64,000 nt of DNA from Clostridium_AW sp963515715 (GTDB taxonomy: Bacteria; Bacillota; Clostridia; Clostridiales; Clostridiaceae): the NCBI RefSeq assembly GCF_963515715.1, contig NZ_CAUPZS010000007.1, positions 62,001-126,000 on the forward strand. Direction: 5' to 3'. The position numbers were made by a program, and so were the translations under genes. Of this stretch, positions 32,691-41,076 are shown one piece after another; the first letter of the stretch is position 1, and every line of letters begins with the position of its first letter. The notes beneath the pieces were generated by a model, which ran no database searches, was not told the DNA's origin, and saw nothing but the letters and a program-made list of their open reading frames with translations.

Positions 32691-34589
32691 TTATATATCT
32701 AGTATATTCTTTTTATAACAAGCATAGTATTTTCTGAGATTAGTCATTTCTAAATCAAGCTCTTTTTGTAGATTCGAAAGTTCCTCATAATTATTATTAT
32801 ATGCAGCTTCTCTAATTCTTGAAAATAAACTTTTGTGATCATGAGTATCTTTCATTATATACTGTCTCAATTCGTTAATTTTCATCCATTTTGACATATC
32901 TAAATCTGAAGCAGTGTCTTTTGAATGTATCATTTTACAACTTCTAATCTCTTCTGTATAGTTATTTATAAGTCTATGGGAAATTTCAGTGATCCATCTA
33001 TTTATAGCGGCTAACCTAAAACTATTTATTATCTTATCACTAAATATATTTCCAGCTTGGAGCGCTTTTAATTTTTCAGGATATTTAGTAAAAGCTATTA
33101 AATTTTCATATACAGTTGCAGGAGCCTTTCCAAAATATCTCTCTCTTTCTTCTACTGTAAAATATTCAAATACATCTTCTTCTGATCTATATGCTCTTTC
33201 TTTTTCTAAATATGGAACTTCAACACCAGGATTTTTAGATAATTCCATTAATAAATCATCCTGAGATTTGTTATTTTTTATAGCGTATTTTATTCCATCT
33301 AACATAGTTAAATAAAGAGTTGCTATAGCCAAATAAGTATTTGTATGAGGATTTGGAGATCTTAATTCAAACCTTGTAGCTAAAGAGTTCTGTAAATCTC
33401 TAACTACGCCTACAAGTACAGTTCTATTTCTAGAAGGAACTTCAACTGAGTGGCCAATAGAAGTAACTATACAAATAGGAGCCTCAAATCCAGGTTGTAA
33501 CCTTCTTAAAGAATCATTTGTAGAAGATATAAAAGGATTAATTACTTCATAATTTTTCAATATCCCCATAAGTGCAGAATATCCGATGCTACTCAAAAAG
33601 TGTTTTTCATTGGTTGAAAATAAATTAAGCTTTTTTCCATTCTTTAATTTGAGAGCAATGCCAATATGAACATGTTTACCGCTACCTGCCACCCCATCTA
33701 CAGGTTTAGCTAGAAAAGTAACATCAAGACCATTTTTTCTAAAGGTTTCTTTTATCATAGTTCTTGCGAGAAGCTCATTATCAGCACATTGAAGTGGACT
33801 TGAGTATTTCCAATCTATTTCTAATTGCTCCATAATATGAGTAAGATTTCCTGTGTCATCTAGTTTAGCTTTTACCCCTCCAACTTCTTTATGTCCCATT
33901 TCTGGACAAAGGCCGTAAGATTCCAATATCATAAGAGACTGCTCTAATGAAGTTCTAACAACGCCTTTTGTTCTAGTCCAATACTGCTCATGAAGAACTT
34001 GAGATGTAGATAACTCTTCTGTTTCTGCTTTATCATTAGGAGTTTTAACCCAAAATTCCAGTTCAGTAGCAGAAGTAACATCAATATAGTCGATATCATT
34101 ATAATTAATTCCGAATGATGATAGTGATTCAGGGTGAGTCTTAAATAAGTCCATTAGAGAAGATTTAAAGAATTCAATGGAGTTTTTTAGTATATATCTT
34201 GAGTCTATAGGCTTATTATCATGATAAAGGTAGCAAGGGATGCGAAGAGTACCGATGGGTTTACCAGTTTCTAAATCTATATGCTCATAATTATAGTCAA
34301 CAAACCAATTAACATCTAAGTCAGCAATCATATCTATTTTTCCATTGTTCAAAGATGCAATTCCTGGGAAGAATACTGATGAACCGTCAGTTTGAACTGA
34401 ACCGTTTAAAAAGGTATCTATGTCTTCCATAAAAATTGATACAGGTATTTTTTCATCTGTGTCATTTCCAGCTAAATCTACACCTACAAAAGAAACAAAT
34501 TTAATTTCAGAGTTAGAGCTAAATATTGAACGGAGAGCCTCTTCAGAGTGATTATCTTTGTGTATTACATAAATTAAGTCTTTTAACAT
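32691..34589 (-). CDS. Glutamine synthetase family protein (long 632-residue form)
   Basis: A 632-residue member of the glutamine synthetase superfamily, longer than the usual 440-470 of GS type I. Visible sites: beta-grasp LAGNDTDEKIPVSIF with FPGIASL, catalytic TSATELEFWVK, the ammonia/His region VAGSGKHVHIGIAL, RRLQPGFEAPI, NRTVLVGVVRD and RFELRSPNPHTNTYLA. The extra C-terminal 150 residues are helical. AAGGAGGTA precedes the ATG. True glutamine synthesis is likely but related long forms exist with other amide-forming roles. Confidence 0.88.
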   Translation of the reverse strand: MLKDLIYVIHKDNHSEEALRSIFSSNSEIKFVSFVGVDLAGNDTDEKIPVSIFMEDIDTFLNGSVQTDGSSVFFPGIASLNNGKIDMIADLDVNWFVDYNYEHIDLETGKPIGTLRIPCYLYHDNKPIDSRYILKNSIEFFKSSLMDLFKTHPESLSSFGINYNDIDYIDVTSATELEFWVKTPNDKAETEELSTSQVLHEQYWTRTKGVVRTSLEQSLMILESYGLCPEMGHKEVGGVKAKLDDTGNLTHIMEQLEIDWKYSSPLQCADNELLARTMIKETFRKNGLDVTFLAKPVDGVAGSGKHVHIGIALKLKNGKKLNLFSTNEKHFLSSIGYSALMGILKNYEVINPFISSTNDSLRRLQPGFEAPICIVTSIGHSVEVPSRNRTVLVGVVRDLQNSLATRFELRSPNPHTNTYLAIATLYLTMLDGIKYAIKNNKSQDDLLMELSKNPGVEVPYLEKERAYRSEEDVFEYFTVEERERYFGKAPATVYENLIAFTKYPEKLKALQAGNIFSDKIINSFRLAAINRWITEISHRLINNYTEEIRSCKMIHSKDTASDLDMSKWMKINELRQYIMKDTHDHKSLFSRIREAAYNNNYEELSNLQKELDLEMTNLRKYYACYKKNILDI

Positions 34590-34639
34590 ATTTTACCTCC
34601 TTCGAACAAAAGTTTAGGATAAAATTTTATATTTCTGAT

Positions 34640-34667
34640 TTTATAATTATATATGTTTGTTTGTCAA
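34640..34667 (-). promoter_or_regulatory. Probable sigma-A promoter of the glutamine synthetase gene
   Basis: Minus strand TTGACA (34667-34662), 16-base spacer, TATAAA (34645-34640), about 50 bases upstream of the start codon. No T-box or other riboswitch is visible in the leader. Confidence 0.5.
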
Positions 34668-34807
34668 CAAAAAGATGAAGGCGATATAGTCAGAAAATGT
34701 GAAAAAATTAAATAATATTGAACTCATCTTAATGTATACACTTTATTATTAAATACTGTATAATTAAGAGATAAAGGGCAATAAATGAAACAGAAAGGAG
34801 TGACTGT

Positions 34808-35188
34808 ATGATGGAAAATAATAAAACTATATTAATATATGGATTTACGGAGAAAGAAAAAGAAATTTTGGAAAATTTGGTGAGCATTAAAAAACTTCCA
34901 ACATATAAGGTAATAGAAAAAAAGATGTGCAATATGACTATTAATGATATTATAAATGGATTAAAATTAGAATTATTTAATGTTCAAGATTTACCAGAGG
35001 AAAAAGTGATACTTTTTAATAATTTAAGCGATATAGAGTTAGATAGGGCCATAAGTTCTGTAAGGGGAGTATTCAGTCCGTCACCCATTCTTGCAGTAGT
35101 TACCCCTACTTCTATTAAGTGGACATTTAAAGATTTATTAGAACATTTAATTGAAGAAAGAGAATTGTTTAAAAAACGAGGTGTTTAA
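34808..35188 (+). CDS. DUF3783 protein
   Basis: A 126-residue cytoplasmic protein of the DUF3783 family. Its core is ILIYGFTEKEKEILE (residues 9-23) and the C-terminal block AVVTPTSIKWTFKDLLEHLIEER, the family signature. The function is unknown. AAAGGAG precedes the ATG-ATG start by about seven bases. The stop lies two bases before the next start, so it is strictly co-transcribed with the XRE regulator; a joint function is likely. Confidence 0.85.
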   Translation: MMENNKTILIYGFTEKEKEILENLVSIKKLPTYKVIEKKMCNMTINDIINGLKLELFNVQDLPEEKVILFNNLSDIELDRAISSVRGVFSPSPILAVVTPTSIKWTFKDLLEHLIEERELFKKRGV

Positions 35189-35190
35189 TT

Positions 35191-35856
35191 ATGAGCAGAG
35201 TAGGAGAAAAAGTAAGACAGTTAAGAGATGAAGTTGGACTATCTCAAAAACAACTAGGGAAAAAACTTGGTGTTTCAGAAAGTTTTATAAATGAGATAGA
35301 ACTAGGCAGGAAAGTAATTAACCAAAATTTAATAGATAGAATAGGAAAAGTTTTGGGTAAAGATTTAAATGATATTACTATGTCTTTTGAAGAAGAAGTA
35401 TTTAAGAAAGAAGAAAAGAAGCTTAATTATGAACCAAAAAAGGAAAAGATAAACGAAGTATGGAATGAAGCCTTTGGTTCAGTATTAAAGAACATACCTA
35501 TATATGAATATACATTAAATAAAACACTAGGAGGTAAGCAATTACCTATAGTAGGAAATAAAATTGAGGGATATGCTCAAGACAAGGTTTTTTATTTAAA
35601 AATTGAAGATGATGAAATGATAGGATTTAGAATCAGCAAAGGGGATTTAGCTCTTGCGGCTTCTACTCAAGAAGTAATAAATAATTCTATTTGCTTAATT
35701 GAAGATGCAGGCGAAAGAAAAATTAGACAAATTAAAAAGCTGGATAATAGCAAAATTCTTTTGATTAGCAATCCTAATAGTGTTAGGGCAGATACTGTAG
35801 ATGTCAAAAGCCTAAAGGTTATTGCTAGACTTATAAGATTGGAAATAGATTTATAA
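35191..35856 (+). CDS. XRE regulator fused to a LexA/S24-like domain without the catalytic Ser
   Basis: A 221-residue fusion. Residues 5-58 form an XRE helix-turn-helix (VGEKVRQLRDEVGLSQKQLGKKLG), followed by a basic linker and an S24/LexA-like beta domain (about 115-220). The usual catalytic Ser position reads DDEMIGFRISKGD (Glu142 where LexA has the Ser of D-S-M). It is probably a regulator that senses something through that fold but does not self-cleave. The start follows the DUF3783 stop by two bases. Confidence 0.8.
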   Translation: MSRVGEKVRQLRDEVGLSQKQLGKKLGVSESFINEIELGRKVINQNLIDRIGKVLGKDLNDITMSFEEEVFKKEEKKLNYEPKKEKINEVWNEAFGSVLKNIPIYEYTLNKTLGGKQLPIVGNKIEGYAQDKVFYLKIEDDEMIGFRISKGDLALAASTQEVINNSICLIEDAGERKIRQIKKLDNSKILLISNPNSVRADTVDVKSLKVIARLIRLEIDL

Positions 35857-35956
35857 TTACTAAGAATAAAGATTAGGGCATATTACATAGCATTTTTAAG
35901 TTTTGCACAATAAATAAGTGTTTACTATAATTGAGAAAAAATTGGTAAAACACAAA

Positions 35957-36019
35957 AGAGCTAAGTATGTAGTGAAATAGCGACTTTTTCTGGAGCGGCT
36001 TCACTGCATGCTTAGCTCT
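35957..36019 (+). repeat. 20-bp stem inverted repeat, possible small RNA or mobile short repeat
   Basis: AGAGCTAAGTATGTAGTGAA (35957-35976) pairs with TTCACTGCATGCTTAGCTCT (36000-36019). As plus-strand RNA the two non-matching positions become G-U pairs, so the stem is unbroken. The loop is 23 bases. There is no T-run directly behind it. It sits between the convergent XRE-S24 and SpoIID genes. Confidence 0.55.
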
Positions 36020-36136
36020 CTGTTTCGTACAACAAATCATTTTTATAGAGACTTGCAACTGTGAGAATAATTTAGTCTATTTTTAAATTTTTAAAAGTAT
36101 TTGTTTTAAATTATAATTTTCAATGCGTCGCAATTT

Positions 36137-37915
36137 TTAATACGTTTTTTCAAGTTTCACATCTTTATAAAAAGTGTTTAGTATCTCCTCATAGCTTGAA
36201 CCTTTTTTAGACATTTCCATAGCTCCATTTTGAGTCATACCTACACCATGGCCATATCCTCCCCCATAGATTTTAAATCCTTCAGAGTCTTTTTCTATAG
36301 CAAAGAAAGAAGATGGTAAAAAATTATTATCGATTAAAGGTTCTTTTTTATGCCTTATTATGGGGATTATTTCCCCGGAAAAGTCTTTGTTGCATCTTAT
36401 GGAACTTCTTATATTGTAATCGCCTTTAACATTTACTGTAGCATTACTAAACAAAAAAGAAATTTCCATGATATTTCCAAACTCACTTCTTTTTAATACT
36501 TTAATATCTTTTATATCGCCTAATTCAGGTATGTTATTGATCTTTGTATTATCTTGTAATATATCAATAAAAGCAGACCTTCTTTCGTGTATTAGCTTTA
36601 GTGATTTTTTCAAACTATTTTCCAAGGCATTTTTTGAAAAGTGAGCATACCATCTAAAATAAGGAGAGTCACTATCTATAGCCTTTAAATCTTTATTTTT
36701 ATAAAAGTCTAACCATTCATTTTCATTGTTGGGGATCAAATTATCATGAATATAGGAACCTTTATAGTAATAGTCTTTATTCTCACTAGACCAATCTGCA
36801 TTGAACCATACATCTTTATATGCTGTAGCCACTCCAGCTGAGCTAGAGTAATATTTTGCATCTATAGGCTCATTATTAAAAGTCATTATTAGCCCTTTGG
36901 TATCTAATACTGCTTTACTGGCTAATTCGTTAGTCTGCATATTATTGTAGACTTGGCTTTGAGTGCTATCATCAACATAAAAACCTAAATGTGCAAATCT
37001 ATTTTGAAGCATATCAGACAATGCATATGTTCTAGCTGCTATAGCTTGACATTTTAAAGATTCTAATCCTCCACTTGAAGGCATTTCAGAGGGAACTACT
37101 TTGCATAAATAATCTTCCATGTTTACTTCATTTATTATATATAATGTGTTGTTATTGCTGGTAAGCTCTAAAATTCCAGAATAATTGGGTGTAAATTTAG
37201 GTATTCCTCTAGTGATATTGTCAATTCTAATGTTATTTCCCTTAAAGTATGTTCTGGTGGAAAAAACTTTTATGTTACCATTTATATTTAATGATATTTT
37301 ATCATTTAAAGCTGATATTTTAATATTTGTACCCTTGGGTACAGTTTCTCTATAATTTTCTTTTAGATTAAATAAATCAACTTCCTCTAAACATGCTAAA
37401 TTAATCTCATTATGTTCTAAAGAACTAAAGCCTGTAGTAGAAATACCAACTCTCATAATAGATAGGTCATAAGGGGTGAGAATAAAAGTTTTTATATTAT
37501 TTTTTTTATTTAAATATGTTTTTATATTTTCTTTTCCTATAAGTATTTTGTCCTTTGATAGAGGAGAGATATTATTATTTTTATCTAAATAATAAAAACT
37601 AATTGAGTCATCAGCTTTTAATTCGCCAGATAGTTCAAAATCATAGATGTGGTTGTTTATTTTCATGACTCTTTCCTCTATCGGAGATAGAACTTTTACA
37701 TTAAAGGTTTTAAAGAAATTATAATTGTAGTTTATTACTGTTCCTACAGGATAATTTTTAGCAAATTTAACTTTGTATAATTTTTCTTCTACATATATTT
37801 CAGAATAATTATCCTTAGAAGCAACAATTACAGCATGTTCTTTACTTCTAGGGAAAAATACTATAGTTAGAAGTATAGCAACAAGAAATATAACTGTTGT
37901 TATAAATTTTTTCAT
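36137..37915 (-). CDS. SpoIID/LytB-domain protein
   Basis: A 592-residue exported or membrane-anchored protein. Residues 1-22 form a signal/anchor helix. About 230 residues of beta-rich material precede the SpoIID domain, seen as NMEDYLCKVVPSEMPSSGG, LKCQAIAARTYALSD, DDSTQSQVYNN, AKYYSSSAGVATAY and the final YGGGYGHGVGMTQNGAMEMSKKG. SpoIID-type proteins cleave denuded peptidoglycan during engulfment; this one is longer and not next to other sporulation genes. Start at 37915: GGAGGTTG is the ribosome site. Timing cannot be read. Confidence 0.88.
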   Translation of the reverse strand: MKKFITTVIFLVAILLTIVFFPRSKEHAVIVASKDNYSEIYVEEKLYKVKFAKNYPVGTVINYNYNFFKTFNVKVLSPIEERVMKINNHIYDFELSGELKADDSISFYYLDKNNNISPLSKDKILIGKENIKTYLNKKNNIKTFILTPYDLSIMRVGISTTGFSSLEHNEINLACLEEVDLFNLKENYRETVPKGTNIKISALNDKISLNINGNIKVFSTRTYFKGNNIRIDNITRGIPKFTPNYSGILELTSNNNTLYIINEVNMEDYLCKVVPSEMPSSGGLESLKCQAIAARTYALSDMLQNRFAHLGFYVDDSTQSQVYNNMQTNELASKAVLDTKGLIMTFNNEPIDAKYYSSSAGVATAYKDVWFNADWSSENKDYYYKGSYIHDNLIPNNENEWLDFYKNKDLKAIDSDSPYFRWYAHFSKNALENSLKKSLKLIHERRSAFIDILQDNTKINNIPELGDIKDIKVLKRSEFGNIMEISFLFSNATVNVKGDYNIRSSIRCNKDFSGEIIPIIRHKKEPLIDNNFLPSSFFAIEKDSEGFKIYGGGYGHGVGMTQNGAMEMSKKGSSYEEILNTFYKDVKLEKTY

Positions 37916-37991
37916 ATAGACAACCTCCACATATATAATACACTATACTTTAAAATATTTAACTCATTAATAAATTATAATATTATATATT

Positions 37992-38020
37992 TTGTAATAA
38001 TATGCTTTATAAGGTATAAT
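37992..38020 (+). promoter_or_regulatory. Probable sigma-A promoter of the H-NOX receptor
   Basis: TTGTAA (37992-37997), 17 bases, TATAAT (38015-38020). Downstream, AGGTTATAACCT (38055-38066) is a 12-bp perfect palindrome that could be an operator at the transcription start region. Confidence 0.55.
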
Positions 38021-38085
38021 TTATTTATTATTATATTTATTAAAATTTAGTATAAGGTTATAACCTATGAGGGAGGAAATACGAT

Positions 38086-39885
38086 ATGAAGGGTACGATA
38101 GTATCTACATGGTTAAAGACCTGTAGAAAGCTCTACGATGACGAAATTGTTAATAAAGCTATGGAATCTGTTGGATGGAATAATAAGAGGATTTTCACCC
38201 CTATTGAAACTGTTGACGATAAAGAAGTAAAAGATGTTATTAAATATATTGCAACAAAGAAAAATGTAGATGTAAAAAAATTATGGAGAGAGATAGGAAA
38301 GGATAATATAAAAACCTTCCATAAGGATTTTCCAGCATTTTTTGAACATGAAAATTTATATTCGTTTTTTAAATCTTTATTTGATGTACATGTTGTTATG
38401 ACTAAAAAGTTTCCAGGAGCTAAACCTCCAATTGTTACAATTGAACCTATATCAAATAGACAAGCTGTTTTTACATATTCTTCAAAGAGGGGAATGTTTG
38501 ACTATTTTTTAGGGCTAATAGATGGTAGTATGGAATTTTTTAAGGAAAGCATCAATATAGATGAAATTGATAGAACGGATTCTTCATTGAAGTTAAAACT
38601 TACTTTTGAAAAAGATATTTACTACCAAAAAACATATAAGTTTAACAAAATTCTTTCATTAGGATTCATTAAAAATATTGGTGGAAAGGTAGCTTTATTT
38701 ACATTTTTAATTTCATTTATTAGCAATGTATTTATAATGGGTACAAATAATATAACAAAAGCAAGTATATCATCAGTCATAGCTGCTATAGCTTCTTTTA
38801 TAGTAGCACAGCTACTCATGATGCCTAAGGAATTAATAAAAAATGAATTAGAAAAGATAAAAGAAAATAAATACTTAGAAGATGGGGATATAGTAACGGG
38901 AGATTTTTTTGAAGATTTCTTTAAGATTATAAAAGAATATAAGAGCATTATTAAAACAGATTTTGTCGGATTCAAAGGTGTTACTGACGAAATGAATAAT
39001 TTTGGAGGCAGTATTAACATCATATCGGATTCTATGAGATCTACCTCAGAAGAGATCGAGGGAGTAGTAGAACAAGTGGCTAATTGTGCAGTTACTCAAG
39101 CTGAGAGTACACAACATGCTGTGTCTGTTTTAAGTGATAATATCGAGAATTTAAGAGGAATTGTAGGTAGAGAAAATATAAATAAAGGCGAACTTGAAAA
39201 AGCGTTAGACAAAATTAGCAATAGTTATGATAATGTTAACAACACAAGTAAAAATATTTTAGATACTTTAGAGAAATTCAAAGAAGTTAATAATAAGAGT
39301 TTAGAACTAGAAAATAAGGCCAAAGATATAACAAACATTGTGTCAATAGTATCTCAAATATCGGAACAAACAAATTTATTAGCATTAAATGCTTCAATTG
39401 AGGCTGCAAGGGCGGGAGAGCAAGGAAGGGGATTTGCTGTTGTTGCTGAAGAGGTAAGGAAACTTGCAGAGCAGACGAAAATAGCTGTTGAGGAAATTAA
39501 CTCAAACTTAGTTACTTTTGCGGAAGAAACAAAGATATTGTCAGATAAAATAGGAAATCAGTATAATATATTGCAAAATGAAACTAAGAGCCTAGAAAAT
39601 GTAAGAGATATAAGTTATGAAGCAACAACTTCTGTGCAATCGGTAGCAGGTGATATGATAAATACTATAAATGATTTAAATAAAGAAGCACATACTATAG
39701 AAAGTATATTTGAAAATATGGAATCTTTGGCTGCTATTGCTCAAGAAAACTCCGCTTCATCAGAAGAAGTTAGTGCTAGTGTAGCGAATTATACACGAGA
39801 AATTAAAAAACTGGTAGATACTATTCATCAGTTTAGAAATATTACTGAATCATTTAAAGAAGATTTAAGTAAGTATAAAATTTAG
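38086..39885 (+). CDS. H-NOX heme gas-sensing methyl-accepting chemotaxis protein
   Basis: A 599-residue receptor. Residues 1-185 are an H-NOX domain: MKGTIVSTW start, proximal heme ligand His102 (DVHVVMTKKF), and heme-propionate motif Tyr131-Ser133-Arg135 (YSSKR). The distal pocket has Trp9, Asn74 and Tyr140, the trio that stabilises bound O2 in the Thermoanaerobacter protein. Two membrane helices lie about 200-225 and 233-252. The MCP signalling domain is next, with the tip IVSQISEQTNLLALNASIEAARAGEQGRGFAVVAEEVR. It probably steers motility away from O2 or NO. It is monocistronic; CheA partners are not in this window. Confidence 0.95.
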   Translation: MKGTIVSTWLKTCRKLYDDEIVNKAMESVGWNNKRIFTPIETVDDKEVKDVIKYIATKKNVDVKKLWREIGKDNIKTFHKDFPAFFEHENLYSFFKSLFDVHVVMTKKFPGAKPPIVTIEPISNRQAVFTYSSKRGMFDYFLGLIDGSMEFFKESINIDEIDRTDSSLKLKLTFEKDIYYQKTYKFNKILSLGFIKNIGGKVALFTFLISFISNVFIMGTNNITKASISSVIAAIASFIVAQLLMMPKELIKNELEKIKENKYLEDGDIVTGDFFEDFFKIIKEYKSIIKTDFVGFKGVTDEMNNFGGSINIISDSMRSTSEEIEGVVEQVANCAVTQAESTQHAVSVLSDNIENLRGIVGRENINKGELEKALDKISNSYDNVNNTSKNILDTLEKFKEVNNKSLELENKAKDITNIVSIVSQISEQTNLLALNASIEAARAGEQGRGFAVVAEEVRKLAEQTKIAVEEINSNLVTFAEETKILSDKIGNQYNILQNETKSLENVRDISYEATTSVQSVAGDMINTINDLNKEAHTIESIFENMESLAAIAQENSASSEEVSASVANYTREIKKLVDTIHQFRNITESFKEDLSKYKI

Positions 39886-39887
39886 AC

Positions 39888-39918
39888 AAGGGTTCCATAA
39901 TGGAACCCTTATTTTTTA
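39888..39918 (+). terminator. Terminator of the H-NOX gene
   Basis: AAGGGTTCCA (39888-39897) pairs with TGGAACCCTT (39901-39910), followed by ATTTTTTAAA. It overlaps the stop region of the convergent ykvI-like gene by two bases. Confidence 0.85.
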
Positions 39919-40949
39919 AAGTAAAATAAGCAGCATTGAATTAAGAAGATAAGGCTTATTAAACCAAAGGCAGGGTAAAGAAAAGTAATCAGCTTAACAA
40001 ATCCAATTTGAGAAAGAGGAATAGCAATACACATTACTAAAAAACACCCTTTTTTATAAGAAATCTTAAAAGTTTGTTCCAATGTTTTGCTCACACTATA
40101 TATATCAGACACCTCAGTAGAAAACATTTCAAACCATATTATTGTAAGCAATAGAAATTGAAGAGCTTTTCCAAATCTATTGGCAACATATAATAATGGT
40201 ATTTCATATTCAAATATATAGGGCATATTTAACATTAAGAGTAAATTGATTATTAATGATAATACGGTCAAGCAGATTGCTCCAAGAGCAATTCCAGTAA
40301 ACATGTATCTTTTTTTAGGAATTTCTTTTGCCAGTGGTACCATTACACCCGAAGCAGATAAAACATTAAAGCTACAATATAGTAAACTTGAAAGAAACCA
40401 ATTTTTCTTATGAGTTGTGAGAGTTTTTACATATGAAAAGCTTGTGTTGTCGTGAAAAAATACATAAAGTATAAACAAAGTTATTATTACTATTGTTAAA
40501 GAAGGTACTATCAGTGAGTTTATTTGTATAAGTCCTTTAGTATCTTTAAACAATATAAACATTGCCATAATAGACATCAATATTATGCCCACCCATTTAT
40601 TTAAGTTAAAGTATTGATGTATTAAGGCACCGCTTCCTGCCAATATTATAGCAGATCCACTTATTAGAAATAATGTAGTTATAAAGTCAGTAACTTTACC
40701 TAAAAGACCAGGGCTTACAAGTTGAATTAGTTCATTATAAGAATTCAACCTATATTTTATACTTAGATCTACAATTATGTAACCTGATAGGATATAAATA
40801 ATACAGCAGATGAATATACCAATAAAGCTCTTATATCCATAAGTAGAAAAAAATTGAGTTATTTCTTGACCGGATGCAAGTCCAGCTCCAACAATAGTGC
40901 CTATAAACACGGCGGCAATTTGAAATACTAGTTTTATGTTTTTAAACAA
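39909..40949 (-). CDS. YkvI-family membrane transporter
   Basis: A 346-residue protein with about ten membrane segments. The start carries the family motif FIGTIVGAGLASGQEITQFF, resembling the first helix of APC-type amino-acid carriers. The rest follows the YkvI layout. Substrate unknown; amino acid or cation symport is likely by fold. The final residues overlap the H-NOX terminator. GGGGAGGA precedes the ATG. Confidence 0.82.
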   Translation of the reverse strand: MFKNIKLVFQIAAVFIGTIVGAGLASGQEITQFFSTYGYKSFIGIFICCIIYILSGYIIVDLSIKYRLNSYNELIQLVSPGLLGKVTDFITTLFLISGSAIILAGSGALIHQYFNLNKWVGIILMSIMAMFILFKDTKGLIQINSLIVPSLTIVIITLFILYVFFHDNTSFSYVKTLTTHKKNWFLSSLLYCSFNVLSASGVMVPLAKEIPKKRYMFTGIALGAICLTVLSLIINLLLMLNMPYIFEYEIPLLYVANRFGKALQFLLLTIIWFEMFSTEVSDIYSVSKTLEQTFKISYKKGCFLVMCIAIPLSQIGFVKLITFLYPAFGLISLIFLIQCCLFYFKK

Positions 40950-41076
40950 AAAATTCTCCTCCCCATATTAATAAAAGCATTCCATATAAATATATAGTAA
41001 AATTTCAAAATAATGATTTTATATATAAAAATTTTATTTTTGAGGAAAACTATATATAGAAATGGAGGAATGAAGC

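Noticed and set aside
32989..33264. Plus-strand frame within the glutamine synthetase gene
   Set aside because: Shadow of conserved GS coding sequence; no ribosome site.
34590..34807. T-box or glutamine riboswitch before the glutamine synthetase gene
   Set aside because: No T-box core (AGGGTGG-type motif) or stable terminator/antiterminator pair could be found in the leader.
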